From the NCBI GenBank assembly GCA_052435735.1, contig JBQVNB010000007.1, positions 62,001 through 126,000 of the forward strand: DNA of 64,000 nucleotides, read 5' to 3'. Origin of the DNA: Aliihoeflea sp052435735 (GTDB lineage: Bacteria > Pseudomonadota > Alphaproteobacteria > Rhizobiales > Rhizobiaceae). A model generated the notes under the pieces. It was given only the letters and a program-made list of their open reading frames with translations, did no database searches and was not told the origin of the DNA. Shown here piece after piece: positions 8,500 through 16,571 of this stretch. Within the stretch, counting starts at the first letter, position 1. Every line of letters starts with the position of its first letter. The translations under genes were made by a program, and so were the position numbers.

Positions 8500-9312
8500 C
8501 TAAGTCTTCTTCCCCGCCTTTTCACTTGCAATGCTCTTCTTCAACGCATCCATGATCGAAACCACGTTGGACGGCGTCTCCGGCTCCGGCTCGCTCTTCG
8601 CCTTCGCCAGCGTCGGCTTCTTCTTTTTCTTCTTCGCCGCGATGATCTTCAGCAGCTTGTCCTGCACCGGGTCCTCGACCAGCTTCGGGTCCCATTTGGT
8701 CGAGCGATCGTCGATCAGGGACTTGACCAGCTTCATCAGCTTCGCGTCGGGCTTGTCGCGCTCGATGTCGGAGAAATACTCGGTCTCCTCGCGCACCTCG
8801 TCGCCATAGCGCAGCGTCCACAGGACGATGCCCTTGCCGCGCGGCTCGAGCATCACGGCGCGTTCGCGGCGATAGAGGACGACGCGGGAGATGCCGACCT
8901 TCTTCGTCGCGCGCATTGCGTCACGGATGACGGCGAAGGCTTCTTCTCCGACCTTGTCGTCGGGGGCGATGTAGTGCGGCTTGTCGAGCCAGATCCAGCC
9001 GATGGAATCGGCCGGGACGAACTGCTCGATGTCGATGGTGCGGGTGCTTTCGAGCGCGACCGCGTCGAGCTCGTCGTCGTCGAGCATGACGTGCTTGTCC
9101 TCGCTGATCTCGTAGCCCTTGATCTCGTCGTGCTCGCCGAGGGGTTTGCCGGTCACCGCATCGACATAGCGGCTCTCGATGCGGTTGCCGGTCTTGGCGT
9201 TGATCGTGTGGAAGCGCAGCTTGTTGTTCGCCGTGGTTGCGGGCGTCATGGAGATCGGGCATGTCACGAGCGACAGCTTGAGATAACCCTTCCAGAACGA
9301 CCGCGGCGCCAT
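8500..9312 (-). CDS. ku: Ku protein, NHEJ DNA-end-binding (paralog 2)
   Basis: Second Ku of 270 aa, starting at ATG 9312 with MAPRSFWKGYLKLSL. It keeps the core order of family landmarks (KLRFHTINAKTGNR, VDAVTGKPL, IKGYEIS, WLDKPHYIAPDD, SRVVLYRRERA) but is clearly divergent from paralog 1. The tail has a KKKKKK run followed by VVSIMDALKKS. It lies convergent to ku1-ligD and begins 4 bases after the stop of a small ORF, so it is probably co-transcribed with it. In Sinorhizobium meliloti some Ku paralogs work as pairs; whether these two pair cannot be read from sequence. Confidence 0.95.
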   Translation of the reverse strand: MAPRSFWKGYLKLSLVTCPISMTPATTANNKLRFHTINAKTGNRIESRYVDAVTGKPLGEHDEIKGYEISEDKHVMLDDDELDAVALESTRTIDIEQFVPADSIGWIWLDKPHYIAPDDKVGEEAFAVIRDAMRATKKVGISRVVLYRRERAVMLEPRGKGIVLWTLRYGDEVREETEYFSDIERDKPDAKLMKLVKSLIDDRSTKWDPKLVEDPVQDKLLKIIAAKKKKKKPTLAKAKSEPEPETPSNVVSIMDALKKSIASEKAGKKT

Positions 9313-9316
9313 GGTC

Positions 9317-9628
9317 CTACCTCGCGACGATCTCGTGAAAGGAATCCTTGCGGCCCGGAATTTCCTCGGAGACCACCAGCGCGAGCTGCTTTTCCTCGAA
9401 GATTTTGAACCAGTCGTCCCACTCGACGATCTCGCGCCCGCCGAGCGCCATGGCCGCGTCGGCACCGCGATCCTGATCCTGATAGGACGCCTGATCGAAG
9501 ACGATCGACAGGACCGGATCGTCGCCGCCGACCGACGGCGAGGCTTCGCTGATCGCCGGCGAGCCCATGCGGGCTGCGGCCCAGTCGCGGATTTCGTCGC
9601 GGTCGGTGAGGGTGCGTGTGGCTGCCAT
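9317..9628 (-). CDS. Conserved small protein co-transcribed with ku2, function unknown
   Basis: 103 aa from ATG 9628, with AGGAG 7 bases upstream. The N-terminus (TRTLTDRDEIRDWAAARMGSP) is a short helical region rich in Asp/Arg. The C-terminus (EWDDWFKIFEEKQLALVVSEE) looks like a small alpha/beta domain. Similar short proteins in rhizobia are, from memory, often labelled '1,4-alpha-glucan branching enzyme', which this size and sequence do not support. The frame stays open upstream to 9706, but that part crosses the putative stress promoter. Position 4 bases before ku2 suggests a role in, or regulation with, end joining. Confidence 0.75.
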   Translation of the reverse strand: MAATRTLTDRDEIRDWAAARMGSPAISEASPSVGGDDPVLSIVFDQASYQDQDRGADAAMALGGREIVEWDDWFKIFEEKQLALVVSEEIPGRKDSFHEIVAR

Positions 9629-9655
9629 TTCAGAAACTCCTGTTATATCCCACCA

Positions 9656-9680
9656 AACGTCGGGCGGGGTCAGGAGTTCC
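9656..9680 (-). promoter_or_regulatory. Candidate EcfG/RpoE2 general-stress promoter of orf-ku2
   Basis: Read on the minus strand: GGAAC (9680-9676), N16, CGTT (9659-9656). This is an exact match to the alphaproteobacterial EcfG/RpoE2 consensus. It lies in the 55-base gap between the EEP gene stop (9684) and the small-ORF ATG (9628), which would leave a leader of about 20 bases carrying the AGGAG site. Confidence 0.7.
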
Positions 9681-9683
9681 GGG

Positions 9684-10565
9684 TCAGGCGGCGCGATCCT
9701 CGCCATCGCGCTCGGCCTGCCGCGCCACCGGCTTCATGTCGATGAAGGCCTTGATCGGGCGGTGGTCGGAGGCGATCCGGGCGAGGTCGGAATCGTGCAC
9801 TTCGAGCTTGGCGACGAGGCTTTCCGGCGTGCCGAAGATGCGGTCGAGCGCCAGCACCGGGTAGCGCGCGGGAAAGCTCGGCAGCGCCTCGCTCGGCCCG
9901 AAGGACGCGGGCAAACGGGTCAGCGACGAGCGCCGTCCGAGCCGCCATTCGTTCAAATCGCCGAGGATCAGCGTCGGCTTGGTGCCGCATTCGGAGACTT
10001 CGGCGATCAGCGTCTCGATCTGCCTCTTCCGTGAATGCCGCAGGAGGCCGAGATGGGCGGCGATGACGCGCAGGATGCCGCCCTTGACCTCGAGGTCGAC
10101 GACGATCGCGCCGCGCGGCTCTGCGCCGGGCAGCTTCAGCTTCTGCACGTCGCGCACCGCGCCCTCGCGGTAGAGAAGCGCGTTGCCGTGCCAGCCATGG
10201 CCGGTGGCGTGGGCGGCGACGGGGACGTGGGTGAGGCCCAGCTTCTCCTCGATGTGGAGCAGATCGAGCAGGCCGTCACGCGTGCCGAAGCGGCGGTCGG
10301 CCTCCTGGATGGCGACGATGTCCGCGCCCAGTTCGTCGATGACGGCGGCGGTGCGCATCGGGTCGAAGCGGCCGTCCGTGCCGACGCATTTGTGAATGTT
10401 GTAGGAGGCGACCACGAGGTCCGCGCTGTCGCCTGCGCCGTCATGGCGTTCATAGACGGTCTGGGCGTCGCGCAGATTGGCGATAAGCCGCGAGTTCCTG
10501 ATCGTCTTCATCCTGCCGATCCGGCGCAAAGCCTTCATTACATCATCCGGGGTCTGGTCGAGCAT
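9684..10565 (-). CDS. Endonuclease/exonuclease/phosphatase (EEP) family protein
   Basis: 293 aa with the EEP metal-dependent fold: ASYNIHKCVG near residue 52, IQEAD near 81, GDLNEW near 210 and the terminal SDHRPIKA near 273. The family includes DNases, phosphatases and phospholipases, so the substrate is open. No signal peptide is evident. It lies on the same strand as, and downstream of, a cardiolipin-synthase-like gene (80-base gap) and upstream of orf-ku2. EEP proteins encoded beside phospholipase-D proteins are common in rhizobia, which favours a lipid-related phosphodiesterase at least as much as a nuclease. Internal ATGs at codons 10 and 19 are alternative starts. Confidence 0.8.
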   Translation of the reverse strand: MLDQTPDDVMKALRRIGRMKTIRNSRLIANLRDAQTVYERHDGAGDSADLVVASYNIHKCVGTDGRFDPMRTAAVIDELGADIVAIQEADRRFGTRDGLLDLLHIEEKLGLTHVPVAAHATGHGWHGNALLYREGAVRDVQKLKLPGAEPRGAIVVDLEVKGGILRVIAAHLGLLRHSRKRQIETLIAEVSECGTKPTLILGDLNEWRLGRRSSLTRLPASFGPSEALPSFPARYPVLALDRIFGTPESLVAKLEVHDSDLARIASDHRPIKAFIDMKPVARQAERDGEDRAA

Positions 10566-10645
10566 CGCGTCATGCTAACGCCATTCGCATTGATCCGTTG
10601 CAAATACGACGATCCGGCGGGCGAAGGCGTCACGATCGGTTTATC

Positions 10646-12088
10646 TCACAGATAGGGCGACGCCAGCCAGACGATGCGGTTGCGCAAGCGCTTGAGAAAG
10701 GGCCGGCCGGTCAGCGTCGCCAGCGTCTCCTCCTGCCCGCCCTCGATGCGGCGCTTCAGATGCGCTTCGATATCGGCGGCGAAGTCGCGGTCGAAGATTT
10801 CGACGTCGAACTCAAAGTTCAGCCGCAGCGAGCGCGTGTCCATGTTGGACGAGCCGATCAGCGACCAGGTGCCGTCGACGGTCAGGAGTTTCGAATGGTC
10901 GAACGGTCCGTCCGAGCGCCAGACCCGACAGCCCGGTCCGATCACCTGGTCGAGTTGCGACGTCATCGCGTAGTCGACGAGGCGCAGATTGTTGGCGGCG
11001 GGGATGACGATGTCGACCTCGACGCCGCGCCGCGCGGCCGAGGCGAGCGCGCCGACGATCTGGAGGTCCGGCAGGAAATAGGGCGAGGCGATCATCAGCC
11101 GGCGGCGGGCGACGGCGGCCGCGCCCATCACCATCGCATGGGTGGCGTCAAGCCGCGTGTCGGGGCCTGAGAAGATCACCCGGGCGATGGAGGAGCCGGT
11201 AAGCGCCGGCGTCGCCGAGCGCCAGACCTGGCCGTCGAGCCGCTCCTTCGCGACGAAGAACCAGTCATCGGCGAAGACGGCGAAGAATTGCGAGACGACC
11301 GGGCCGATGACGCGGAAATGAAGGTCGCGATGCGGCTCGCGGTTTTCCGGCGAGGTGACGAAGCCCTCGCGAATGTTCATGCCGCCGGTGAAGCCAACGC
11401 GGCCGTCGACGACCATGATCTTGCGGTGATTGCGCAAATTCGCGTAGGGCAGGCGAAAGCCGATGATGTTGCCGAGGAAGAGCCGGTTCGGCACTGCTCC
11501 GTCGCGAAGCTGCTGGCGGATCGAGGGCCGCGAATAGCGCGCGCCGACCGCGTCGATCAGCACCCGCACCTCGACCCCGCGCTTGCGCGCACGCACCAGC
11601 GCATCGGCGACCCGCCGGCCCGCCGCGTCATTGTCGAAGATGTAGCTCGACATCACGACGAAGCGCTTTGCCGCGTCGATTTCGGCGATCATCGCCGGAT
11701 AGGTCTCGTCGCCGCCGTGAAGCGTCTCGACCTCGTTGCCGGCGGTCAGCCAGAAGGGCGAGACGCGATCGCCCAGCGTCTTGATCGCCTGGAAGCGCGG
11801 CTCGGCGTGGATCGCCTCGAAGGCCATGCCGGATTCGACGCCGGCGGCCGCCTGCACCTCGGCGCTCGACTTCATCTTCCCGATCGTCTCGCGACGGATG
11901 CGGTTGATGCCGGCAATGGCGTAGATCGCCGCACCGAGGATCGGCGACAAAAGGATGATGCCGACCCAGCCGATCGCCGCGCGCACGTCGTCCTTCGTCA
12001 TCGCGGCGTGGATCGCCGCCGGAATCCCGAAGGCAAGGCCGAGGACGAACAGGATGTAGGGCCAGTATTCCTGGAGGGTCGCGTACAT
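10646..12088 (-). CDS. cls: Cardiolipin synthase / phospholipase D family protein
   Basis: 480 aa. Two N-terminal TM helices (about residues 9-29 and 37-60) form the usual PLDN membrane anchor. Two HxKxxxxD motifs follow: H221-K223-D228 (NHRKIMVVDG) and H398-K400-D405 (DHSKLLTVDG). The IGSSNMD and RSLRLNFE context after the second motif is classical for ClsA/ClsB-type enzymes, which join phosphatidyl groups to make cardiolipin at the inner membrane. It is divergent from a second PLD gene 132 bases away. The two share architecture but are clearly different proteins. Confidence 0.88.
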   Translation of the reverse strand: MYATLQEYWPYILFVLGLAFGIPAAIHAAMTKDDVRAAIGWVGIILLSPILGAAIYAIAGINRIRRETIGKMKSSAEVQAAAGVESGMAFEAIHAEPRFQAIKTLGDRVSPFWLTAGNEVETLHGGDETYPAMIAEIDAAKRFVVMSSYIFDNDAAGRRVADALVRARKRGVEVRVLIDAVGARYSRPSIRQQLRDGAVPNRLFLGNIIGFRLPYANLRNHRKIMVVDGRVGFTGGMNIREGFVTSPENREPHRDLHFRVIGPVVSQFFAVFADDWFFVAKERLDGQVWRSATPALTGSSIARVIFSGPDTRLDATHAMVMGAAAVARRRLMIASPYFLPDLQIVGALASAARRGVEVDIVIPAANNLRLVDYAMTSQLDQVIGPGCRVWRSDGPFDHSKLLTVDGTWSLIGSSNMDTRSLRLNFEFDVEIFDRDFAADIEAHLKRRIEGGQEETLATLTGRPFLKRLRNRIVWLASPYL

Positions 12089-12220
12089 CGTTGCCTTTGG
12101 TCAGTTCCGACAAACGCCGGAATGCGCCAGTCGATCCATCCGGTGGACCATGCCGCATTTCGCGCTGTCAACCGATGCCGCATGATGGCACAAGCGGGGA
12201 ACGGACGGCGCGGGGGTTCG

Positions 12221-13498
12221 ATGGACTGGCGATTTGCACTCAAGATCGGCACATTTCTGGTGGCTACGGCGGCGTTGAGCCTGCTCGGCGTCAACCTAAT
12301 GCCGGACGAAACGGACATTCGGCGGCCGGTGCCGCATGTCGTCTCCGTCTCCGACCCGGCCTTCCTGCGCACCATGCACTCGGTGTTCGACGGCAACATC
12401 GCCGGCGGGCATGCGATCCAGACGCTGGTCAATGGCGAGGAAATCTTCCCGCCGATGCTCGAGGCCATCGAGGCGGCCGAGACCAGCATCAATTTCGAAA
12501 CCTACATCTACTGGTCGGGCGAGATCGCGCTGAGATTTGCCAACGCGCTCGCTGCCAAGTCGCGCGAGGGGGTGGCGGTGCGGGTGCTGGTCGATGCGGT
12601 CGGCAGCCTGCCGTTCGACGAGGACATCATCTCGATCATGACCGATGCGGGCGTCGTCTTCGAGCGTTTCCGCCCGGTGCGCTGGTACACGCTCGATCGC
12701 GTCAACTACCGCACCCATCGCAAGCTCCTGATCGTCGACGGCCGGATCGGCTTCACCGGCGGCGTCGGAATCGGCGACGAGTGGCTGGGCGACGCGCGCA
12801 ATCCGGCCGAATGGCGCGACAATCACTACAGCGTCGAGGGTCCGGTGGTCGCCGACATGCAGGGCGCGTTCGCCGACAACTGGCTGGAGGCGACCGGCGA
12901 GGTGCTGCAGGGCGACGTCTTCTATCCCGAGTTGGAACCCGCCGGCGAGCTTCTCGCGCAGCACGTGAAATCGTCGCCGAACGGCGGCGCGAAATCGATG
13001 CACCAGATGCTGCTGATGGCGATGGCCGGCGCGACCGAGCACATCCGCATCGCCATGGCCTATTTCGTGCCGGACGACGTCTCTATCGCGCAACTGGTCG
13101 AGGCGCGGGAGCGGGGCGTCGAGGTCGACATCATCGTGCCGAGCGCGCTCACCGACGTTCCGATCGTGCGCCACGGCTCACGCCATTTCTGGGGCGAATT
13201 GCTCGAGGCGGGCGTGCGCATCCACGAGTATCAGCCGACCATGTACCACCCGAAAGTGCTCATCATCGACCGCTTCTGGTCGACCATCGGCTCGACCAAT
13301 CTCGACGAACGCTCCTTCCGCCTGAACGACGAGTCCAACCTCAACGTCTATGACGAGACTTTCGCACAGACGCAGATCGACGTGTTCGACGCCGACCTGG
13401 CGCTGTCGGACGAGGTGACGCTAGAGGAATGGCAGAACCGCGGGATATGGGAGAAGACGAAGGACTGGGCGGCGAGCTGGTTCAGGACGCAGCTTTAG
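12221..13498 (+). CDS. Phospholipase D-like / cardiolipin synthase family protein
   Basis: 425 aa from ATG 12221 (GGGGG just upstream; an in-frame ATG at 12185 would add 12 residues). One N-terminal hydrophobic segment (about residues 7-25) serves as anchor or signal. HKD motif 1 is H166-K168-D173 (THRKLLIVDG) and motif 2 is H343-K345-D350 (YHPKVLIIDR), followed by IGSTNLDERS. It lacks the double TM anchor of the divergent neighbour and is closer to ClsB-like or PLD-type enzymes. Whether it makes cardiolipin or hydrolyses phospholipid cannot be decided by reading. It is a single gene followed by a palindromic repeat. Confidence 0.85.
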   Translation: MDWRFALKIGTFLVATAALSLLGVNLMPDETDIRRPVPHVVSVSDPAFLRTMHSVFDGNIAGGHAIQTLVNGEEIFPPMLEAIEAAETSINFETYIYWSGEIALRFANALAAKSREGVAVRVLVDAVGSLPFDEDIISIMTDAGVVFERFRPVRWYTLDRVNYRTHRKLLIVDGRIGFTGGVGIGDEWLGDARNPAEWRDNHYSVEGPVVADMQGAFADNWLEATGEVLQGDVFYPELEPAGELLAQHVKSSPNGGAKSMHQMLLMAMAGATEHIRIAMAYFVPDDVSIAQLVEARERGVEVDIIVPSALTDVPIVRHGSRHFWGELLEAGVRIHEYQPTMYHPKVLIIDRFWSTIGSTNLDERSFRLNDESNLNVYDETFAQTQIDVFDADLALSDEVTLEEWQNRGIWEKTKDWAASWFRTQL

Positions 13499-13515
13499 CG
13501 GCTGCGCCAAAGCGC

Positions 13516-13646
13516 TCCCTCCGCCTCGCATTCGCTCGGCACCTCCCCCGCTTTGCAGGGGAGGATCAACCGTCGAGGACGGCCGCGATCTTGTTCTTCC
13601 CCAGCGAAGCGGGGGAGGGGGACCGCCGCAGGCGGTGGAGGGGGCG
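13516..13646. repeat. Intergenic palindromic repeat after the PLD gene
   Basis: G/C-only hairpins built from CCTCCCC/GGGGAGG blocks: CACCTCCCCCGC...GCAGGGGAGG near 13540-13564 and CTTCCCCAGCGAAGCGGGGGAGG near 13597-13619, closed by CCCTCCGCC at the left end and GGCGGTGGAGGGG at the right. It belongs to the same style of short intergenic repeat as 8304-8488. It sits between convergent genes and is a plausible terminator. Confidence 0.5.
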
Positions 13647-13660
13647 CGGGTTCGAAGTTG

Positions 13661-14722
13661 CTAACCGCCCCAGGTCTCCCTCAACACCCGCAGCCAGTTG
13701 CCGAAGCACAGCTTCTCGATTTCCGCCGCGCCATAGCCATGCGCGCGCATCGCGTCGACGAGCTTCGGCAGTCCCGCCGCGTCGCCCAATACCTGTGGCA
13801 CCATCGCGCCGTCAAAATCCGAGCCGAGGCCGACCGAGTCGATGCCCGCCTTTTCAACCATGTGGTCGATGTGGCGCAGCATGATCTCGAACGGCGTGTC
13901 GGGGCGCATGCGGCCGTCGGTGCGCAGGAAGGCGGTGGCGTAGTTGAGGCCGGCGATGCCCTTCGTCCCGCCGATCGCCTTCAACTGGTCGTCGGTCAGG
14001 TTGCGTGCGTGCGGGGTCACCGCATGGGCGTTGGAATGGGAGGCGATGAGCGGGGCGTCGGTCAGCTCCGCCACGTCCCAGAAGCCTTTTTCGGTGATGT
14101 GCGACAGGTCGAAGGCGATCCGCAGCGCGTTGCAGCGGCGCACGAGCTCGCGGCCGAGATCGGTGAGGCCGGGGCCGGTGTCGGGCGTCGAGGGAAAGCG
14201 GAAGGGCACGCCGTGGCCGAAGATGTTCGGCCGGCTCCAGACGGGCCCAAGCGAGCGCAGACCGGCGGCGTGAAGCACGTCGAGATTGTTGAAATCCGCG
14301 TCGATCGCCTCCGCGCCTTCGATGTGGAGCACGGCGGCGAAATTGCCGGCGTCCACCGTGGCGGTGATTGCCGCTGCCGTGCGGCAGACTTTCAGCCGGC
14401 CTTCGGACCTCGCCTCGATGCGGAACAGAAGCGCGGCCATCGCCATCGTCTCGGCCAGCGCCGCGTCCGTCATGCAGCGGTCGGGCAGAGGCGCGTCGTA
14501 GGTCGGCTGGCTCATGATCGCCTCGACGTCGGCCTCCTTGCCGGGCGAGGGGATGAAGATGGCGAACAGGCCTGCGCGCAATCCGCCCTCCAGCGCGCGC
14601 GGCAGATCGATATGGCCGCCGACGCCGCCATTCAGAAAATCGGCCACCGGATCGGCGCTCTTCATGTGAAGCCGCAGCAGCGTGTCGTTGTGGCCGTCGA
14701 AAATGGGGGTTGGTGTCTGCAT
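13661..14722 (-). CDS. Membrane dipeptidase (peptidase M19, renal dipeptidase family)
   Basis: 353 aa from the ATG at 14722 (MQTPTPIFDGHNDTLL); an ATG at 14755 is possible but has no ribosome site. Zn-binding pieces of the M19 fold are visible: DGHND at the N-terminus, LHIEGAEAID in the middle, SHSNAHAVTPHARNL, and GSDFDG late. The family hydrolyses dipeptides, in bacteria often D-amino-acid-containing ones. There is no signal peptide, so it is probably cytoplasmic despite the family name. It is a single gene, and its neighbours do not suggest a pathway. Confidence 0.88.
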   Translation of the reverse strand: MQTPTPIFDGHNDTLLRLHMKSADPVADFLNGGVGGHIDLPRALEGGLRAGLFAIFIPSPGKEADVEAIMSQPTYDAPLPDRCMTDAALAETMAMAALLFRIEARSEGRLKVCRTAAAITATVDAGNFAAVLHIEGAEAIDADFNNLDVLHAAGLRSLGPVWSRPNIFGHGVPFRFPSTPDTGPGLTDLGRELVRRCNALRIAFDLSHITEKGFWDVAELTDAPLIASHSNAHAVTPHARNLTDDQLKAIGGTKGIAGLNYATAFLRTDGRMRPDTPFEIMLRHIDHMVEKAGIDSVGLGSDFDGAMVPQVLGDAAGLPKLVDAMRAHGYGAAEIEKLCFGNWLRVLRETWGG

Positions 14723-14881
14723 CAGATTTCGATTCGCCTTCCGGTCGCAAGTCATTGGATTTGCAGTAAAGCATACAAGCCGCGAGGCCGTCGCGACATT
14801 GCCATCTGGACTAGGGGCGCGGCGCGATTTGGGCCAAGCGCACCGATTGTCCTTTTCCTGCGCCGGCTATAGTCCGGGGCC

Positions 14882-15724
14882 ATGAGCCTCACCGTCATCG
14901 CCATCGTTCTTGCCTCCGCACTGATGCATGCGGGCTGGAACGCCGTGCTGCGCTTTCGCGGCGACCGCATCGCGCTGATGACGATGCTCGCGGCGATGAG
15001 TGCGCTGATCGCGCTGCCGGGGCTGTTCTTCGTCGACTTTCCCCGCACTGAAGCATGGCCGTGGCTGGCGCTCTCGGTCTGCCTTCATCTGGGCTACAAC
15101 GTGTTTCTCGCCAATGCCTACGCGCATGGCGAACTCGGGCAGATCTATCCGCTGGCGCGCGGTTCGGCGCCGATGCTGACGCTCGCCGCCAGCATCCTTC
15201 TGCTGGGTGAAGACCTGACGCCCTTCGCCACGATCGGCATCGTCGTGCTCGGGCTCGGCATCGTGACCTTATCGCTCGACGGCGGCGTGAAGGCGCTGAG
15301 GGCATCGCCGCGCGGTCTGGTCTTCGCGCTGATCACCGCCGTCTTCATCACCGGCTATACGCTGTCGGACGGCATCGGGGCGCGGGCGGCGGGCGATCCT
15401 CACGCCTATGTCTTGTGGCTCTTCGTCCTCGACGGCATCCCGCTTCTCGCCTGGGCCTTCTGGCGGCAGGGCCGGGCGACCGGGCGGATGATTGCGCAGA
15501 ACTGGAAGGCGGGCTTCATTGCCGGCGCGCTGTCGCTCGGCGCCTACTGGATCGCGATCTGGGGCTTCACCGTCGCGCCGATCGCGCTGGTGGCGGCGCT
15601 GCGCGAGACAAGCGTCGTCTTCGCGGTCATCATCGGCGTCTTGTTCCTTGGCGAGAAGATCAAGGCGCAGCGCGTTCTCGCCATCCTCATCGTCATCGCC
15701 GGCCTCGTCCTGATGAGGATGTGA
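14882..15724 (+). CDS. EamA/DMT superfamily transporter
   Basis: 280 aa with about ten hydrophobic segments in two EamA repeats (about residues 1-135 and 145-280). The first repeat carries HAGWNAVLR and the second ends GEKIKAQRVLAILIVIAGLVLM, the usual terminal pattern. Members export metabolites such as amino acids or take up small solutes by drug/metabolite-type exchange; the substrate here is unknown. It stands alone and ends against a bidirectional terminator shared with metQ. Confidence 0.85.
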   Translation: MSLTVIAIVLASALMHAGWNAVLRFRGDRIALMTMLAAMSALIALPGLFFVDFPRTEAWPWLALSVCLHLGYNVFLANAYAHGELGQIYPLARGSAPMLTLAASILLLGEDLTPFATIGIVVLGLGIVTLSLDGGVKALRASPRGLVFALITAVFITGYTLSDGIGARAAGDPHAYVLWLFVLDGIPLLAWAFWRQGRATGRMIAQNWKAGFIAGALSLGAYWIAIWGFTVAPIALVAALRETSVVFAVIIGVLFLGEKIKAQRVLAILIVIAGLVLMRM

Positions 15725-15725
15725 A

Positions 15726-15747
15726 AAGGGCGGCTTTCGCCGCCCTT
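15726..15747. terminator. Bidirectional terminator between the EamA gene and metQ
   Basis: Perfect 9-bp stem AAGGGCGGC / GCCGCCCTT (15726-15734 and 15739-15747) with a TTTC loop. On the minus strand it is followed by TTCAC, a short U-run for metQ. It lies between two convergent stops (15724 and 15756). Confidence 0.7.
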
Positions 15748-15755
15748 CCAGAGAC

Positions 15756-16535
15756 TTACCAGGCCGTGAGGACCGAACCCTTGAAGGTCTCGTCGACGAA
15801 GGCCTTGACCTCGTCATTGTGGTAGGCCGCGACAAGCTTGGCCACCCACTCGGCATCCTTGTCGGCGGTGTTGACCGCGATCAGATTGACGTAGGGCGCC
15901 TTGGCACCTTCCTTGAGGATCGGGTCGTTGGCCGGATCGAGGCCGGCTTCCAGCGCGTAGTTGGTGTTGATCGCGGAAGCGTCCGTGTCGGCGAGCGAGC
16001 GCGGAAGCTGGGCGGCATCGAGTTCGACGAAGTTGAAGTTCTTCGGGTTCTCGGTAATGTCGGCGATGGTGACGTTCAGGCCCTTGTCGGGGTCGAGCGT
16101 GATCGCGCCCGAATCGGCCACCACGAGCAGCGCGCGGCCGCCATTGGTCGGATCGTTCGGGATGCCGATGGTCGCGCCGTCCGGCAGTGCGTCGAAGCTG
16201 TCGTGCTTCTCCGAATAGATGCCCATCGGGAAGTTGACCGTGTAGGCCACGTCGACGATCTCGAAGCCGCGGTCGCGGACCTGGTTGTCGAGATAGGGCT
16301 TGTGCTGGAACGAGTTGGCCTGGAGTTCGCCGTCGTTCAGTGCCTGGTTCGGCACGACATAGTCGGAGAATTCGCGGATCTCGATCTCGAGGCCATCGGC
16401 GGCGGCGATTTCCTTCACCTTCTCCATGATCTGCGCGTGCGGTCCGGGGGTGACGCCGATCTTAATCTCCTGCGCGAAGGCAGAGCCGGCGAGGAGGGCG
16501 GCAAACGCCGTGCCGAGTGCGAGTTTCTTCAACAT
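15756..16535 (-). CDS. metQ: Methionine ABC transporter substrate-binding protein MetQ
   Basis: 259 aa from ATG 16535, with GGAG 9 bases upstream; an in-frame TTG at 16541 is less well placed. The signal peptide ends near AGSAFAQE. There is no lipobox Cys, so it is a soluble periplasmic protein rather than the lipoprotein seen in enterics. NlpA/MetQ landmarks: IKIGVTPGPHA, SFQHKPYLDNQ, IGIPNDPTNGGRAL, and INTNYALEAGLDP. It is the last gene of metNIQ, 36 bases after metI. It delivers D/L-methionine to the MetNI complex. Confidence 0.93.
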   Translation of the reverse strand: MLKKLALGTAFAALLAGSAFAQEIKIGVTPGPHAQIMEKVKEIAAADGLEIEIREFSDYVVPNQALNDGELQANSFQHKPYLDNQVRDRGFEIVDVAYTVNFPMGIYSEKHDSFDALPDGATIGIPNDPTNGGRALLVVADSGAITLDPDKGLNVTIADITENPKNFNFVELDAAQLPRSLADTDASAINTNYALEAGLDPANDPILKEGAKAPYVNLIAVNTADKDAEWVAKLVAAYHNDEVKAFVDETFKGSVLTAW

Positions 16536-16571
16536 TTTCAAAAGTCTCCGTTTGGGATCAGATGGATTGAT

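Noticed and set aside
10577..10601. GCAAC-N16-CGTT before the EEP gene as a fourth stress promoter
   Set aside because: One mismatch in the key -35 GGAAC and a start of transcription that would fall almost on the ATG. It is kept only as a near-match.
4979..13498. NHEJ plus nuclease/PLD genes as an antiphage defence island
   Set aside because: Each gene has a simpler repair or lipid role, stress promoters fit, and there are no mobile or known defence markers nearby.
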